Both the position numbers and the translations under genes were made by a program. 64,000 nt of DNA, from the NCBI GenBank assembly GCA_030539165.1, contig JAUNSO010000003.1:1-64000 (forward strand), read 5' to 3'. This document shows, in pieces, positions 45,186 to 58,300 of the stretch; position 1 is the stretch's first letter; the number at the start of each line of letters is the position of its first letter. The notes under the pieces were generated by a model. That model was not told the DNA's origin. It did not search any database and saw only the letters and a list, made by a program, of their open reading frames with translations. Source of the DNA: a bacterium (GTDB taxonomy: Bacteria; Bacillota; Clostridia; Lachnospirales; Lachnospiraceae).

Positions 45186-45860
45186 TTATTTTGTCCCATA
45201 TATTTGATAATACTCATCAATAGCGGCTTTTAAAGTATCATCAATATAAATCTTTCCCTGATACGGGCGGTTATATAAGTGTTCTACCACTTCCTGCATG
45301 GTTACGATAGCACCCGTTTTGAATCCATAAAGCTCCTCAATCTCTGCGAGTGCGCTCTTTGCTCCCTTGCCCTTTTCCATACGGTTCAGGGAAACCATCA
45401 GTCCGACGATTTCTACCTTACCCTGTGCCTGAATGATCGGGAAGGTCTCTTCGATCGACTTGCCGGAGGTTGTGACGTCCTCGATGATGACAACTCTGTC
45501 TCCGTCCTGAATCGGAGAGCCAAGCAGGATTCCGGTGTCTCCATGATCCTTGACTTCCTTCCGGTTAGAACAATATCTGATTTCCTTACCATAGAGATTA
45601 TGAAATGCAATGGTGGTTGCCACACTTAAGGGAATTCCCTTATAGGCCGGTCCAAACAGCACATCGAAATCATCCCCATAGCAGTCATGAATCGCCTTTG
45701 CGTAATATTCGCCCAGTCTGCACAACTGTGATCCGGTCACATAAGAACCTGCATTCATAAAGAAGGGAGACTTTCTTCCGCTCTTTAACGTAAATTCTCC
45801 GAATTTCAGTACGTTTGAATCTACCATAAACTCTATAAATTCCTGTTTGTATTGTTCCAT
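45186..45860 (-). CDS. pyrE: Orotate phosphoribosyltransferase
   Basis: 224 residues. The PRPP loop VVIIEDVTTSGKS and the N-terminal FTLKSGRKSPFF and GPAYKGIPL motifs identify it. It makes OMP, substrate of PyrF encoded at 61168-62103. It has its own promoter, so it is not part of the glutamine-enzyme operon upstream. The ATG follows AGGAT closely. Confidence 0.97.
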   Translation of the reverse strand: MEQYKQEFIEFMVDSNVLKFGEFTLKSGRKSPFFMNAGSYVTGSQLCRLGEYYAKAIHDCYGDDFDVLFGPAYKGIPLSVATTIAFHNLYGKEIRYCSNRKEVKDHGDTGILLGSPIQDGDRVVIIEDVTTSGKSIEETFPIIQAQGKVEIVGLMVSLNRMEKGKGAKSALAEIEELYGFKTGAIVTMQEVVEHLYNRPYQGKIYIDDTLKAAIDEYYQIYGTK

Positions 45861-45917
45861 ATCCTATTGTCCCTGTCCTTCCGTAATATCAGGTGTTTTG
45901 TCCTTATCACCCCGTCT

Positions 45918-45946
45918 AGTATATCATCCCCATTTCTGTCTTTCAA
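45918..45946 (-). promoter_or_regulatory. Sigma-A promoter of pyrE
   Basis: Minus strand: TTGAAA (45946-45941), 17 bp, TATACT (45923-45918). Confidence 0.65.
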
Positions 45947-45971
45947 CTGATTTCTGACAGAAAGGAAGCAG

Positions 45972-46002
45972 AAAGAGTGCATCCATGTCTCATGCACTCT
46001 TT
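45972..46002 (-). terminator. Terminator of the purF-to-gltD operon
   Basis: An 11-bp perfect stem AAAGAGTGCAT / ATGCACTCTTT, 15 nt past the gltD stop. On the minus strand the 3' arm ends in TTT followed by CTG, a short T-tract. Confidence 0.6.
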
Positions 46003-46016
46003 GTTGACCCAATCGA

Positions 46017-47525
46017 TTATAAATTTGTATATCCCATCAGTGATTCATCCACCGCCTTAGCAGCAGCACGTCCCTCTGCTATCGCCCATACGACGAGAGA
46101 CTGGCCTCTATGCATATCACCTGCCGTGAAAATCTTTGATTCCGAGGTCTGGTATTCATTTTCCGCTGTTTTCACATTGGTTCTGGCAGTTGTTTCAACA
46201 TGGAACGCCTTCGTCACATAAGCCTCGCTTCCCAGAAAGCCGGCTGCAATCAATACAAGCTCTGCCTTCAGTTCCTTCTCACTGCCCTCTACCGGTACCA
46301 TACTGAAGCGTCCGGTCTTAGAATCCTGAACCGATTTCAGACTGACAACCCTGACCGCTTTCAGATGACCCTTTGCATCCTTGATGAATTCCTGTACAGT
46401 TGTCTGATAGATTCTGGGGTCCTTTTGTGCCATCATGATTGCTTCTTCCTGTCCGTAGTCCGTCTTGAGGACTTTGGGCCACTCCGGCCACGGATTACCC
46501 GGCATTCTTTCTTCCGCAGGTTTCGGCATCATTTCGAGCTGTACGACAGAAGCGGCGCCTAATCTGATACTCGTACCGACACAGTCATTACCGGTATCTC
46601 CTCCTCCAATGACTATGACATGCTTTCCCTTGACACGTCCGAAGGAATAATCCGATGCAGCAGTTACCTTGGCAGCATCATAATCAGAATCCATCAGCTT
46701 TCTGCTGACCTCCTTTAAGAAATCAACTGCATAATAAATTCCCTTTGCATCCCTTCCCGGTGCCGTAATATCTCTGGGATTGGAAGCTCCACAGCAGAGA
46801 ATCACCCTATCGAACTGCCCAAGCAGCTCCTTCACATCAAAGTCCTGACCGACATTCACATTGCATCTGAACACGACACCTGCCTGCTCCATCAGTGCGA
46901 TTCTGCGGTCTATGATTCTTTTATCCAGCTTCATATTCGGGATGCCATAGCGCAGCAAACCACCCGGTCTGTCACTTCTCTCAAATACCGTCACCAGATG
47001 CCCTCTTCTGTTTAATCTGTCGGCAGCTGCAAGTCCTGACGGTCCGCTGCCGATGACAGCTACTTTTTTCCCTGTACGGTTTTTGGGAGTTCCTGCGTCT
47101 ACCAGTCCATGCTCATAGGCATATTCAATCACTGCCCTTTCATTTTCCTTCGTGGAGACCGGCTCATCATGCAGTCCGCAGGTACAGGCAGCCTCACACA
47201 GCGCAGGGCAGACACGTGATGTGAATTCCGGAAAGCTGTGTGTCTTGCTGAGTCTTAAGTAGGCCTGTTCCCAGTTACCCTGTGATACCAGATGATTCAT
47301 CTCCGGAACAAGGTTGTGCAGCGGACAGCCGGAGGCCATCCCTGCAATCATGACACCTGCCTGGCAAAAAGGTACGCCACATGCCATGCATCTTGCTCCC
47401 TGTATGCTCTGCTCCTTAAGAGAAAGTGAACCGTGAAATTCCGCATAGTCCGAAATCCTCTCAGACGGTTCTCTGACCGGACCGTTTTGTCTTTTATAAT
47501 CCATAAAGCCTGTTGCTTTTCCCAT
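46017..47525 (-). CDS. gltD: Glutamate synthase, small subunit
   Basis: 502 residues from the ATG at 47525 (AAAGGGGA eight nt upstream; the open frame before it has no ribosome site). N-terminal Cys motifs for 4Fe-4S clusters (CMACGVPFC, CPL), the FAD motif GSGPSGLAAA and the NAD(P)H motif GGGDTG are intact. It supplies electrons to GltB for reductive conversion of glutamine plus 2-oxoglutarate to two glutamates. Last gene of the operon, 16 nt after gltB. Confidence 0.96.
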   Translation of the reverse strand: MGKATGFMDYKRQNGPVREPSERISDYAEFHGSLSLKEQSIQGARCMACGVPFCQAGVMIAGMASGCPLHNLVPEMNHLVSQGNWEQAYLRLSKTHSFPEFTSRVCPALCEAACTCGLHDEPVSTKENERAVIEYAYEHGLVDAGTPKNRTGKKVAVIGSGPSGLAAADRLNRRGHLVTVFERSDRPGGLLRYGIPNMKLDKRIIDRRIALMEQAGVVFRCNVNVGQDFDVKELLGQFDRVILCCGASNPRDITAPGRDAKGIYYAVDFLKEVSRKLMDSDYDAAKVTAASDYSFGRVKGKHVIVIGGGDTGNDCVGTSIRLGAASVVQLEMMPKPAEERMPGNPWPEWPKVLKTDYGQEEAIMMAQKDPRIYQTTVQEFIKDAKGHLKAVRVVSLKSVQDSKTGRFSMVPVEGSEKELKAELVLIAAGFLGSEAYVTKAFHVETTARTNVKTAENEYQTSESKIFTAGDMHRGQSLVVWAIAEGRAAAKAVDESLMGYTNL

Positions 47526-47541
47526 CTTAAGTTCCCCTTTC

Positions 47542-50500
47542 CTATTTGCTGTCCATACTTGCGTAGAAGGCTTCAATCTGAGCCTGTTCATAGCTCATGC
47601 CCTGTTCCTCCAGACGACTTGTCATATGCATCATCTTTTTATAGTCCTCCGGAATGATCTTCTTAAATTTCGGAAGATATGCTTCAAAATTGTCCAGAAT
47701 TTTCTGAGCCTTAGTGGAACCGGTATATTGCAAGTGTCTCTCCAGCATACGTTTCAGCTCTGCCTGGTCACTCTTTGTATCCACGCCCTCCATCAGCACC
47801 ATTTCCTTATTCAGATTCCGGTACAGACAGCTGTCCTCATCGAGTACATAGGCAATACCGCCGCTCATTCCGGCTGCAAAGTTCTTACCGGTCCGGCCTA
47901 TGATGCAGACACATCCGCCGGTCATATACTCACATCCATGTTCTCCTACGCCCTCAACGACTGCGTGGACTCCTGAATTTCTGACACAGAAGCGCTCGCC
48001 TGCCATGCCTGCTATATAGGCTTCTCCTGATGTTGCACCATACAGAGCCACATTGCCGATGATGATATTATCACCTGCATCATAGGCGGCTTCGTCCGGT
48101 GCCTTCACAATCAGTCTGCCTCCTGAAAGTCCTTTGCCGAAATAGTCATTGCTGTCACCGGTCAGAGATAATGTAAGTCCTCTCGGGATAAATGCTCCGA
48201 AGCTCTGTCCGCCGGCTCCCGTACACTGAATGCAAATCGTGTCATCCTTCAGTCCCGCATGCTGTCGTCTTGTAATCTCGGCGCCAAGAAGTGTGCCAAA
48301 GGTTCTGTCTGTATTTTTCACCTGCACCTGCATAGTTGCCTTGCCCTTACCCTCGACTGCAGCCAGTATATTCTTATTTTTGAGCAGAACTGCCTCATCT
48401 AATGTATGCTCCAGTGCGAAATCATAGCGTTCCTCCGGATGTAAGATACAGTCTGCCTCACCGGTTCCGGCTAAAATTCTGTCTAATACAATCTGCGAAG
48501 CAATTCCATCCTCATGCTCCTTCTTTTGAAGCAAATCCGTTCTGCCAATCAGCTCATTGACTGTACGAATTCCGAGCCTTGCCATGTATTCCCGCAGTTC
48601 CCGTGCAATAAAGAGCATGAAGTTCTCAACATATTCCGACTTTCCGATAAAGCGCTTCCGAAGCTCCGGATTCTGTGTTGCAATTCCCATAGGGCAGGTA
48701 TCCAGATTGCAGACACGCATCATCACACATCCGAGTGTGACAAGCGGAGCAGTTGCAAATCCGAATTCCTCCGCACCTAGTATCGCTGCGATGGCAACGT
48801 CACGTCCGCTCATCAGCTTACCGTCTGTCTCTATAACGACTCTGTTTCTGAGTCCGTTTTGAATCAGTGTCTGATGAGTCTCTGCTAATCCCAGCTCCCA
48901 CGGCAGTCCTGCATTATGAATAGAGCTAAGCGGTGCTGCACCTGTTCCTCCGTCATAGCCGGAAATCAGCACAACCTCTGCTCCTGCCTTCGCTACGCCG
49001 GCTGCAATGGTTCCGACACCGGCTTCAGACACCAGCTTCACAGAAATACGGGCGTTTTTATTTGCATTTTTCAGATCATAAATCAATTGTGCCAGATCCT
49101 CGATGGAATAAATATCATGGTGTGGAGGCGGAGAAATCAGGCTGACTCCCGGTGTAGAATGTCTTGTCTTGGCAATCCAGGGATAGACCTTTCCTGCCGG
49201 AAGATGACCGCCTTCACCCGGTTTTGCGCCCTGTGCCATCTTGATCTGAATTTCTCTTGCACTGACCAGATATCTGCTTGTGACTCCAAAGCGGCCGCTT
49301 GCAACCTGCTTGATGGCAGAGCTGCGGTCATGTGCGGTTCCTGCAGAGTCCAGACGTTCATCACTTTCTCCGCCCTCACCGCTGTTTGATTTGCCGTGCA
49401 GATGATTCATCGCCACAGCCAGTGCTTCATGTGCCTCCTCTGAAATCGAGCCATAAGACATCGCGCCTGTTTTAAATCTCTGTACAATGGAGTCTTCACT
49501 TTCCACCTCTGAGAGTGCAATCCCTTCCTCCGGGTAGATAAAGTCCATCAGACTTCTTAAGTAGCCTGTCTCTTCTGCATTGACCATCTCGGTATACTGC
49601 TTGAATTTATCATAATCGCCCTCTCTGGTTGCCATCTGCAGCATATGAATCGTGTTCGGATTATATCTGTGATCCTCGCCCTGTGAACGCATTTTATGTC
49701 TTCCGACAGATGCAATGGTCAGGTCTGACGCCAGTCCAAGCGGATCAAATGCCTTGGAATGCTGCCTGTCTGTCTCTTCAGCGATGTCCTCCAGTGTGAT
49801 GCCTCCGATGCGGCTGACGGTTCCTGTAAAATACTTCTGGATAACAGCCTCTGAGATTCCGATGGCTTCAAACATCTTGCTGCCTTGATAAGACTGTATC
49901 GTGGAAATACCCATCTTGGAAGCAATCTTAATAATCCCCTGCAGCACTGCATGGTCATAATCTTCAACTGCGGCATAGTAGTCCTTATCCAAAAGACCAT
50001 CCTCCACAAGCTTCGCGATAGAAGCATGCGCCAGATAGGGATTCACAGCACTTGCACCAAAGCCAAGAAGTGTTGCAAAGTGATGTACCTCTCTTGGTTC
50101 TCCTGATTCTAAGATTAATGACATTGCCGTGCACTTCTTTGTCTGTACCAGATGTTTATGTACAGCTGCAACCGCAAGCAGTGACGGGATTGCTACATGG
50201 TTCTCATCTACGCCCCTGTCAGACAGGATCAGAATGTTCGCCCCATCCCGGTATGCCTTGTCCACCTTAACAAAGAGGTGATCCAGTACACGTTCCATCG
50301 GTGTACTCTTATAATACAGCGTCGAGACCTTTTCCACCTGAAAGCCTTTTTTGTTCATATGCTCCATCTTCAGAAGATCCAGATCTGTCAGGATTGGATT
50401 CTCTATTTTCAGCATGTGGCAGTTATCCGAACGCTCAGACAGCAGATTGCCGTTCTTACCGACATAGACCGTCGTAGAGGTTACAATCTTCTCACGTACC

Positions 50501-52080
50501 GCATCAATTGGCGGATTGGTTACCTGAGCAAAAAGCTGCTTGAAATAATAGAATAACGGTTGGTATTCTTTTGAAAGAACAGCAATCGGTGTATCAACAC
50601 CCATCGCTCCGATATGCTCTGTACCGGTCAGTGCCATGTGGCAGATTTCCTCCAGATAATCCTCATAGGTATACCCGAAGGCCTTCTGCAGCCGCAGAAG
50701 CTCTGTCTGGTCATAAGAGGGAATCTTAATGTTCGGAATTCTGACTTCCCTAAGTGTCAGCAGATTGCTGTCCAGCCATTCGCCATAGGGTTCCTTTTTG
50801 GCATATCGCTCCTTGATTTCATCATCATCCATGACCTTTCCAATGGTGGTATCTACTAACAGCATCTTACCCGGATGTAATCTTTCTTTCTTCAATACAT
50901 GTGCCTCATCCAGAGTCAGAACGCCTACCTCAGAAGACAGAATCAGCCTGCCATCATCCATAATATAATAGCGGGATGGGCGTAGACCGTTTCGGTCAAG
51001 AATAGCTCCCATCACATCTCCGTCTGAAAATACAACCGATGCAGGGCCGTCCCACGGCTCCATCATGGTCGCATAATACTGATAGAAATCTCTTCCTTCC
51101 TGAGAAATCGTATCATTATGCGCCCAGGGCTCCGGAATCAGGATCATAGCTGCAAGCGGCAGCTCCATCCCGCCCATCATTAAGAACTCAAGGGTGTTAT
51201 CTAACATCGCAGAGTCAGAGCCCTCCTTCGGGATGACAGGAAGTACCTTCGTCATATCTTCCGTTGAGAAAGCATCCGTGAACATAGTCTCCTCACGTGC
51301 AAGCATTTTATCAACATTGCCCTTAATCGTATTGATTTCTCCGTTATGAACAATCAGTCTGTTCGGATGTGCTCTGTCCCAGCTCGGATTGGTATTTGTA
51401 GAGAAGCGCGAATGTACGGTAGCGATGGCTGACTCATAGTCCTTGTCCTGCAAATCGGCAAAGAAGGTACGCAGCTGTCCCACCAGAAACATTCCTTTAT
51501 AGACAATTGTCCTGCAGGATAAGGAAGGAACATAGGTACGATCATTACTCTGTTCAAAAACCCTGCGGGTTACATACAGCTTCCGGTCAAAGTCCAGGTC
51601 ACTTTTCAGATTGGACGGTCTCTTAATAAACGCCTGGTAAATGTGCGGCATACTGGAGAACGCTTTCTGTCCGAGTACATCCGGATGCGTCGGAACCTCT
51701 CTCCATCCGAGAAACTGCAGATCCTCTTTTTCTGTAATAACTTCAAACATCTTCTTCGCCTGGCTGCATTTCAGTTCATCCTGTGGAAAGAAGAACATAC
51801 CGACTCCATATTCACGCGCTGCTCCAATGTGAATCCCTGCTTCTTTGCATACCTTGGAAAAGAAACGATGAGAAATCTGTGTCAGGATACCGACGCCGTC
51901 TCCCGTCTCTCCCTTTGCATCCTTACCTGCGCGATGCTCCAGATTCTCTACGATTTTCAGGGCATCATCTACAATCCTATGACTTGCTTTCCCCTGAATG
52001 TTCACAACTGCACCGATTCCACAGTTGTCATGTTCAAATGATGACTGATATAAATTTTTTGGCTGATGGCTCTGACTCAT
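47542..52080 (-). CDS. gltB: Glutamate synthase, large subunit
   Basis: 1512 residues, full length. The glutaminase Cys is at about residue 20 (DNCGIGAVV), implying a short propeptide. The central FMN-binding synthase domain, the 3Fe-4S motif C-x5-C-x4-C in [13 protein letters not shown], and the C-terminal G-x-x-x-G beta-helix domain are all recognisable. The type II glutaminase releases ammonia from glutamine that is channelled to 2-oxoglutarate. Its ATG overlaps the pyrG stop by 4 nt, with GGAGGAGAGG just before it. Confidence 0.97.
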   Translation of the reverse strand: MSQSHQPKNLYQSSFEHDNCGIGAVVNIQGKASHRIVDDALKIVENLEHRAGKDAKGETGDGVGILTQISHRFFSKVCKEAGIHIGAAREYGVGMFFFPQDELKCSQAKKMFEVITEKEDLQFLGWREVPTHPDVLGQKAFSSMPHIYQAFIKRPSNLKSDLDFDRKLYVTRRVFEQSNDRTYVPSLSCRTIVYKGMFLVGQLRTFFADLQDKDYESAIATVHSRFSTNTNPSWDRAHPNRLIVHNGEINTIKGNVDKMLAREETMFTDAFSTEDMTKVLPVIPKEGSDSAMLDNTLEFLMMGGMELPLAAMILIPEPWAHNDTISQEGRDFYQYYATMMEPWDGPASVVFSDGDVMGAILDRNGLRPSRYYIMDDGRLILSSEVGVLTLDEAHVLKKERLHPGKMLLVDTTIGKVMDDDEIKERYAKKEPYGEWLDSNLLTLREVRIPNIKIPSYDQTELLRLQKAFGYTYEDYLEEICHMALTGTEHIGAMGVDTPIAVLSKEYQPLFYYFKQLFAQVTNPPIDAVREKIVTSTTVYVGKNGNLLSERSDNCHMLKIENPILTDLDLLKMEHMNKKGFQVEKVSTLYYKSTPMERVLDHLFVKVDKAYRDGANILILSDRGVDENHVAIPSLLAVAAVHKHLVQTKKCTAMSLILESGEPREVHHFATLLGFGASAVNPYLAHASIAKLVEDGLLDKDYYAAVEDYDHAVLQGIIKIASKMGISTIQSYQGSKMFEAIGISEAVIQKYFTGTVSRIGGITLEDIAEETDRQHSKAFDPLGLASDLTIASVGRHKMRSQGEDHRYNPNTIHMLQMATREGDYDKFKQYTEMVNAEETGYLRSLMDFIYPEEGIALSEVESEDSIVQRFKTGAMSYGSISEEAHEALAVAMNHLHGKSNSGEGGESDERLDSAGTAHDRSSAIKQVASGRFGVTSRYLVSAREIQIKMAQGAKPGEGGHLPAGKVYPWIAKTRHSTPGVSLISPPPHHDIYSIEDLAQLIYDLKNANKNARISVKLVSEAGVGTIAAGVAKAGAEVVLISGYDGGTGAAPLSSIHNAGLPWELGLAETHQTLIQNGLRNRVVIETDGKLMSGRDVAIAAILGAEEFGFATAPLVTLGCVMMRVCNLDTCPMGIATQNPELRKRFIGKSEYVENFMLFIARELREYMARLGIRTVNELIGRTDLLQKKEHEDGIASQIVLDRILAGTGEADCILHPEERYDFALEHTLDEAVLLKNKNILAAVEGKGKATMQVQVKNTDRTFGTLLGAEITRRQHAGLKDDTICIQCTGAGGQSFGAFIPRGLTLSLTGDSNDYFGKGLSGGRLIVKAPDEAAYDAGDNIIIGNVALYGATSGEAYIAGMAGERFCVRNSGVHAVVEGVGEHGCEYMTGGCVCIIGRTGKNFAAGMSGGIAYVLDEDSCLYRNLNKEMVLMEGVDTKSDQAELKRMLERHLQYTGSTKAQKILDNFEAYLPKFKKIIPEDYKKMMHMTSRLEEQGMSYEQAQIEAFYASMDSK

Positions 52081-53690
52081 GTCCTCTCCTCCTTCTGATA
52101 CTGTAGTGCTGCTTCGACTAGTCCCTGAAACAGCGGATGTGGTGCATCCGGTCTGGATTTCAGTTCCGGGTGTGCCTGTGTCGCTATGAAAAACGGGTGT
52201 TCTTTTATTTCAATCATTTCCACGATTCTTCCGTCCGGCGAAAGTCCTGACAGAAGCATGCCTCCTTGGGTGAACGCCTCCCGGTATTCGTTATTGACCT
52301 CATATCTGTGGCGGTGTCTTTCGGATATTTCTCTTTGACCATATAAGTCAATCGCTTTGGTTCCATCCTGTAATACACACGGATAAGCGCCCAGCCGCAG
52401 TGTACCACCCAGATTCTCCACACCATTTTGATCCGGCAGAAGTGTTATCACAGGATGGGTTGTCTCGGGATTCAGTTCTATGCTCGCTGCATCTGCAAGT
52501 CCAAGCACGTTTCTGGTAAATTCCACAATGGCAAGCTGCATACCGAGGCAGATACCCAGATAAGGAATCTGTTTTGTTCTGGCATACTGTGCTGCTAAAA
52601 TCATTCCTTCTGTGCCCCTCACTCCAAAGCCTCCCGGTATGATGATTCCGTCTGCATCATGCAGATATTCTCCGATATTGTCCGGGCTTAACTCCTCTGC
52701 ATCGACCCAGCGGATATTGACCTCCGCCTCATTGGCGATTCCACCGTGCTTCAGTGCCTCGACAACACTTAGGTATGCATCATGCAGAGCAACATATTTC
52801 CCGACCAGTGCGATCGTAACCGTTTCCTTCGGATGATAGAACACCTCAACCATCTGTCGCCACTTCAGAAGATCCGGCTCCGGGCATGGAATGTTCAGGC
52901 ACTCACATACGGCTCCTGCCAGATTCTCCTTCTCCATCATCAACGGCACTTCATAGAGTGATTTTGCATCTAAGTTCTGTAACACATGTTCTTTTTTCAA
53001 ATTACAGAACAATGCAATCTTTTCACGCATGGAATCTTCAATCGGATAGTCTGACCGGCATACGAGAATATCAGGCCAGATTCCCATGCTCTGGAGACTC
53101 TTTACACTCATCTGTGTCGGCTTTGTCTTCATTTCACCGGAAGCCTTCAGATAAGGAATCAGGGTCACCTGAATCATAATGGCATTGCATCTTCCGACCT
53201 CAGCCTGAAACTGCCTGATGGCTTCCAGAAACGGCTGGCTTTCAATATCTCCGACTGTTCCTCCGATTTCAATGATGGATATGGTCTCCTCGTCCTCGCT
53301 CCTTGCACGATAGAAATGCGCTTTGATTTCATTTGTGATATGAGGAATGACCTGTACGGTTCCCCCGCCATAATCTCCGTGCCGTTCTTTGTTCAGGACA
53401 GACCAGTAAATCTTGCCTGTTGTCACATTCGAATTCTTGTCCAGATTTTCATTGATAAAGCGTTCATAATGTCCGAGATCCAAATCCGTCTCTGTTCCGT
53501 CATCTGTCACGAAGACCTCTCCATGCTGGATGGGATTCATTGTTCCGGGATCGACATTAATATAGGGATCAAATTTCTGCATGGTCACATGATATCCCCT
53601 TGCCTTGAGCAGCCTGCCAAGAGAAGCTGCCGTAATTCCCTTTCCAAGACCTGATACCACACCACCTGTTACGAATACATACTTAACCAT
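52077..53690 (-). CDS. pyrG: CTP synthase
   Basis: 537 residues. The N-terminal amidoligase has [12 protein letters not shown] and [13 protein letters not shown]. The C-terminal class I glutaminase has the Cys nucleophile in GICLGMQ and His/Glu in AHPELKSRP. It aminates UTP to CTP with glutamine. Sits 33 nt after asnB and is coupled to gltB by an ATGA overlap. Confidence 0.98.
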   Translation of the reverse strand: MVKYVFVTGGVVSGLGKGITAASLGRLLKARGYHVTMQKFDPYINVDPGTMNPIQHGEVFVTDDGTETDLDLGHYERFINENLDKNSNVTTGKIYWSVLNKERHGDYGGGTVQVIPHITNEIKAHFYRARSEDEETISIIEIGGTVGDIESQPFLEAIRQFQAEVGRCNAIMIQVTLIPYLKASGEMKTKPTQMSVKSLQSMGIWPDILVCRSDYPIEDSMREKIALFCNLKKEHVLQNLDAKSLYEVPLMMEKENLAGAVCECLNIPCPEPDLLKWRQMVEVFYHPKETVTIALVGKYVALHDAYLSVVEALKHGGIANEAEVNIRWVDAEELSPDNIGEYLHDADGIIIPGGFGVRGTEGMILAAQYARTKQIPYLGICLGMQLAIVEFTRNVLGLADAASIELNPETTHPVITLLPDQNGVENLGGTLRLGAYPCVLQDGTKAIDLYGQREISERHRHRYEVNNEYREAFTQGGMLLSGLSPDGRIVEMIEIKEHPFFIATQAHPELKSRPDAPHPLFQGLVEAALQYQKEERT

Positions 53691-53723
53691 TCTCCTCTTT
53701 CCTTTCCTGCAGCAGGGCTGATG

Positions 53724-55301
53724 TTACTTTCCACTGGCTCCGTAGTTAGACAGCACTCTGGCTGACGGGTCATTGACATTGCAGCCTTCCCACTCCTTAT
53801 TTGGCATCCAGAAATCAGCAACCATTTGGGCCTGTCCGGGATAATACGTCTCAAAAATATCACGATACATAAGAGATTCCTTTGTAAACGGGGTTGCAAA
53901 GGAATACTTTTTGCATCCCTTTTGGAAAGCTTCTTCTGTATATTGTGTCTCTGCAAAATCCTTAAGGTCATCTACAAGAGAATGTCCCACTGCATCTGAA
54001 AATGCTGCCTTTTCTCTCATCAGGATATCGTGCGGCAGATAATCTCCCTCAAAGGCATGCCGCAGCAGATATTTACCCATGTTGTATACGTTCATCTTCT
54101 TCGCAGGGTCAATGCTCATCACATACTGTACAAAATCCAGGTCGCCGAATGGTACTCTCGCTTCTATGGAGTTTGCAGAAATGCAGCGGTCAGCACGCAG
54201 TACATCATACATATGCAGCTCTCTGATTCTCTTCTCGGCTTCCTTCTGGAAGCTGTCTGCATCCGGCGCAAAGTCTGTATATTTATAACCGAACAGTTCA
54301 TCACTGATCTCACCTGTCATCAGTACACGGATATCCGTCTGCTCATGAATTGCCTTGCAGACCAGATACATGCCGATGCTCGCACGAATTGTTGTAATAT
54401 CATAGGTTCCGAGTACCGCTATCACCTCAGGCAGAGCTGTCAGCACATCATGCTGCGTAATGATGACCTCTGTATGGTCACTGTGGATATAATCTGCCAC
54501 CTCTCTTGCATATTTCAGGTCGATTGCATCTGTCTTCATTCCGATGGCAAATGTACGAATCGGCTTCTGCAGTATCATAGAGGACACTGCACATACAAGA
54601 GAGCTGTCTAAGCCTCCGCTTAACAGAAAGCCTAGCGGCGCATCTGCATCCAATCTCTTACTGATACCTGTTACGAGCTTGTCATGTATGTTCTTGCAGA
54701 TGGTATCCACGTCATCCTGACAAACCTTCGTTACCTGTGTCATATCTCTGTAGCATACGAATTTGCCGTCCGCATAGTAGTGTCCCGGAGGGAATGGCTG
54801 GATTCGTTCTACCAGCTTCACCAGGTTCTTGGCTTCACTTGCAAAAATGATTTCTCCTGCCTTCGTATAACCATAGTATAGCGGGCGGATTCCAATCGGA
54901 TCTCTTGCGGCTATGAGTGTCTTCTTCTCAGCATCATAAATGATACAGGCAAATTCCGCATCCAGCTTTTCAAACATCTTCAGTCCATACTCCCGGTACA
55001 TCGGAAGCAAAATCTCACAGTCAGATTCACTGACAAAGGTGTACTTTTTGGAAAGTGCATCCTTAATCGGACGAAATCCGTAGATTTCTCCGTTGCATAC
55101 CACCTTGTTCTCCCCCAAAGTAAATGGCTGCATACCACTCTCTGAAAGACCCATAATCGACAGTCTCTCAAATCCAAGCATACCACCCGGTATCTCTTCG
55201 ATTCTCTGCATATCCGGCCCTCTGGAAACCGTTTTGTCAAAACAGAGTTTGAACTCCTCTTTTGTAATACTTTCTCCTATATATCCCATGATTGAACACA
55301 T
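53724..55301 (-). CDS. asnB: Asparagine synthase, glutamine-hydrolysing
   Basis: 525 residues. Class II glutaminase with Cys2 right after Met (MCSIMGYIGE), RGPD and CNGEIYG; then the ATP-pyrophosphatase loop LLSGGLDSSLV and the C-terminal Lys-rich synthetase region. It makes asparagine from aspartate with glutamine amide nitrogen. It lies 34 nt after carB in the same operon. Confidence 0.97.
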   Translation of the reverse strand: MCSIMGYIGESITKEEFKLCFDKTVSRGPDMQRIEEIPGGMLGFERLSIMGLSESGMQPFTLGENKVVCNGEIYGFRPIKDALSKKYTFVSESDCEILLPMYREYGLKMFEKLDAEFACIIYDAEKKTLIAARDPIGIRPLYYGYTKAGEIIFASEAKNLVKLVERIQPFPPGHYYADGKFVCYRDMTQVTKVCQDDVDTICKNIHDKLVTGISKRLDADAPLGFLLSGGLDSSLVCAVSSMILQKPIRTFAIGMKTDAIDLKYAREVADYIHSDHTEVIITQHDVLTALPEVIAVLGTYDITTIRASIGMYLVCKAIHEQTDIRVLMTGEISDELFGYKYTDFAPDADSFQKEAEKRIRELHMYDVLRADRCISANSIEARVPFGDLDFVQYVMSIDPAKKMNVYNMGKYLLRHAFEGDYLPHDILMREKAAFSDAVGHSLVDDLKDFAETQYTEEAFQKGCKKYSFATPFTKESLMYRDIFETYYPGQAQMVADFWMPNKEWEGCNVNDPSARVLSNYGASGK

Positions 55302-55335
55302 AAGCGCGTCCTCCTTCGTCTATTGTCTTTTGTGT

Positions 55336-58300
55336 CTATGCACCGATTGTTGATACACAGATTGTCTGTTCCTCCAGTACATTTAATAACACGCGTACTG
55401 TATCAAGTGATGTAAACATCGTAATATTATTCTCCGTAGCACAGCGCCTGATTGCAACGCCATCCTCGTAATGCACCCCGGACAGAATCGCTCGTGTATT
55501 GATCACATAGCTGACATATCCTGCCCGGATGGAATTCAGAATCTCTTCACTGCCCTCACTGAGCTTTCTCCGGATTCTTGTCCGGATGCCATGCTCCTTC
55601 AGGAAATCTGCCGTTCCGATGGTTGCTTCGATATTAAAGCCAAGATCATAAAAGCGTTTGATGAGCGGCAGTGCCTCTTCCTTGTCCTCATCCGCCAGCG
55701 TCACCATGACAGTCCCGTAATTAGGCAGCTTAATGCCGGATGCAATCAGTGCCTTATATACTGCTCTGTGGAGCTTATCATCATATCCGATGGCTTCTCC
55801 GGTTGATTTCATCTCCGGGGACAGATAAGCATCCATGCCCTTGAGCTTCATAAAGGAGAATGCCGGAGCCTTCACATACCAGCGTTTCTTCTCCTCTGGA
55901 TATAGAGAGAAGAGACCTTGTTCCTTCAGGCTGACCCCTAAAATAACAAGTGTTGCTATATCTGCCAGTGGATATCCGGTTGCCTTTGACAGGAATGGAA
56001 CCGTCCGGGAGGATCTTGGATTGACCTCAATGATATAGACATTCTCCTGCTCGTCTACAATAAACTGAATATTGTACAGACCCATGATTCCGATTGCAGG
56101 TCCCAGTATTTTTGTATATCTTAAAATAACACCTTTTACTTTATCTGAAATACTAAATGGAGGATAAACGCTGATGGAATCTCCCGAATGGACTCCGGTT
56201 CGTTCCACGAGCTCCATAATTCCCGGAACAAATACATCCCTGCCGTCACAGACCGCATCCACTTCTACTTCCTTGCCTCTGATGTACTTATCTACCAGCA
56301 CCGGTTTATCTGCATCTACTTCTACTGCCGTCTGCAGATAATGTCTCATTTCGCTTTCCTTGGATACAATCTGCATGGCGCGTCCGCCTAGTACAAAGCT
56401 CGGACGCACAAGTACCGGATAGCCGATTTCCTCTGCAGCCCGAATGCCATCCTCTATATTGGTTACAGCACGTCCCTGCGGTCGTGGGATGGAGAGCTCT
56501 GTCAGAAGCTGTTCAAATGCATCTCTGTTCTCTGCTCGTTCAATGGCCTCACAGTCTGTTCCAATCAACTCTACTCCGTATTCCATGAGCGGCTTTGCCA
56601 GATTGACTGCTGTCTGACCGCCCAGAGATGCAATCACACCCTCCGGATGCTCCAGCTCGATGATATTCATGACATCCTCCACACATAACGGCTCAAAATA
56701 CAATTTGTCCGAGGTCGTATAGTCTGTAGAGACTGTCTCCGGATTATTATTGATGATAATGGCTTCATAGCCTGCCGCCTGAATCGTTCTGACTGCATGT
56801 ACTGTAGAATAATCGAATTCCACGCCCTGTCCGATTCTGATTGGTCCTGAGCCAAGTACCAGTATCTTCTTCCCGTCTGACAGAATGGACTCGTTTTCCT
56901 CTTCATAGGTGGAATAAAAGTAAGGAATATAGCTGTCGAATTCCGAAGCACACGTATCAATCATTTTATAGACCGGGAAGATATGATGCTTCTTTCGTAA
57001 ATCAAAGATTTCATGTGCCGTCATATTCCAGCAGACTGCTATCTCCCGATCTGAAAAGCCCATTTTCTTAGCTGAATAGAGTTCTTCGATATCGCACACT
57101 GCCTCACGAAGCACCTTCTCCTCACGGATGATTCCTGCAAGCTTATACAGGAAAAACAGATCCATCTGTGTCAGGGAAGCAATTTCCTCCGGTGCCATAT
57201 CCCTGCGAAGGAGTTCTGCAATTGCATAAATTCTTGTATCCGTACCGGATCTGATGTAATCTGACAGCTTCCCGGTTTCTTCCGTATCAAATTTTGAATA
57301 CTGCAGATGAAATACTCCGATTTCCAGTGACCGGACTGCTTTCAGCAGGCTTTCCTCAAAGGTTCTTCCGACACTCATCACTTCTCCGGTCGCTTTCATC
57401 TGCGTTCCTAATGAGTTCTCAGCATCCGTGAACTTGTCAAACGGAAATCGCGGCATCTTTGTCACCACATAATCCAGTGCCGGTTCAAAGGAAGCCGGTG
57501 TGTTGGCTAAGAGGATTTCATCCAGATGCATGCCGACGCTGATCTTCGCCGAAACCCTCGCAATCGGATAGCCGCTTGCCTTGGATGCCAGTGCGGAAGA
57601 CCGTGAAACTCTGGGGTTCACTTCAATCAAATAGTATTGAAAGGATTTCGGGTCGAGTGCAAACTGCACATTACAGCCACCCTCAATCTTCAAGGCACGA
57701 ATGATCTTCAAAGCGCTGTCACGTAACATGTGATATTCTTTGTTAGTCAGCGTCTGTGACGGGCATACTACTATGGAATCACCTGTGTGAATGCCGACCG
57801 GGTCCATGTTCTCCATATTACAGATGGTAATTGCCGTATCATTTGCATCACGCATGACCTCGTATTCAATCTCTTTGTAGCCCTTGACGCTCTTTTCGAT
57901 GAGTACCTGATGTACCGGTGACAGAAGCAGTGCATTCTTGATGAGATTCATGAATTCAGCTTCATTCTCTGCAAATCCGCCGCCTGTTCCGCCCAGTGTA
58001 AATGCCGGACGAATCACGACCGGATATCCGATTTCCTCTGCAGCCTGCTTTCCTTCTTCAATTGATTCTGCTATGATCGACGGCAGTACCGGTTCTCCCA
58101 GATGCTCGCAGAGCTCCTTGAACAGCTCTCTGTCTTCTGCCTGCTCAATGGATTGGCTGCCTGTTCCGAGCAGCTCTACATTGCACTCCCTAAGAATTCC
58201 TTTCTTCTCTAACTGCATGGCAAGGTTCAGGCCTGTCTGTCCTCCGATTCCGGGAAGAATTGCATCCGGGCGCTCACGCCTGATGATTCTTGCAATGTAT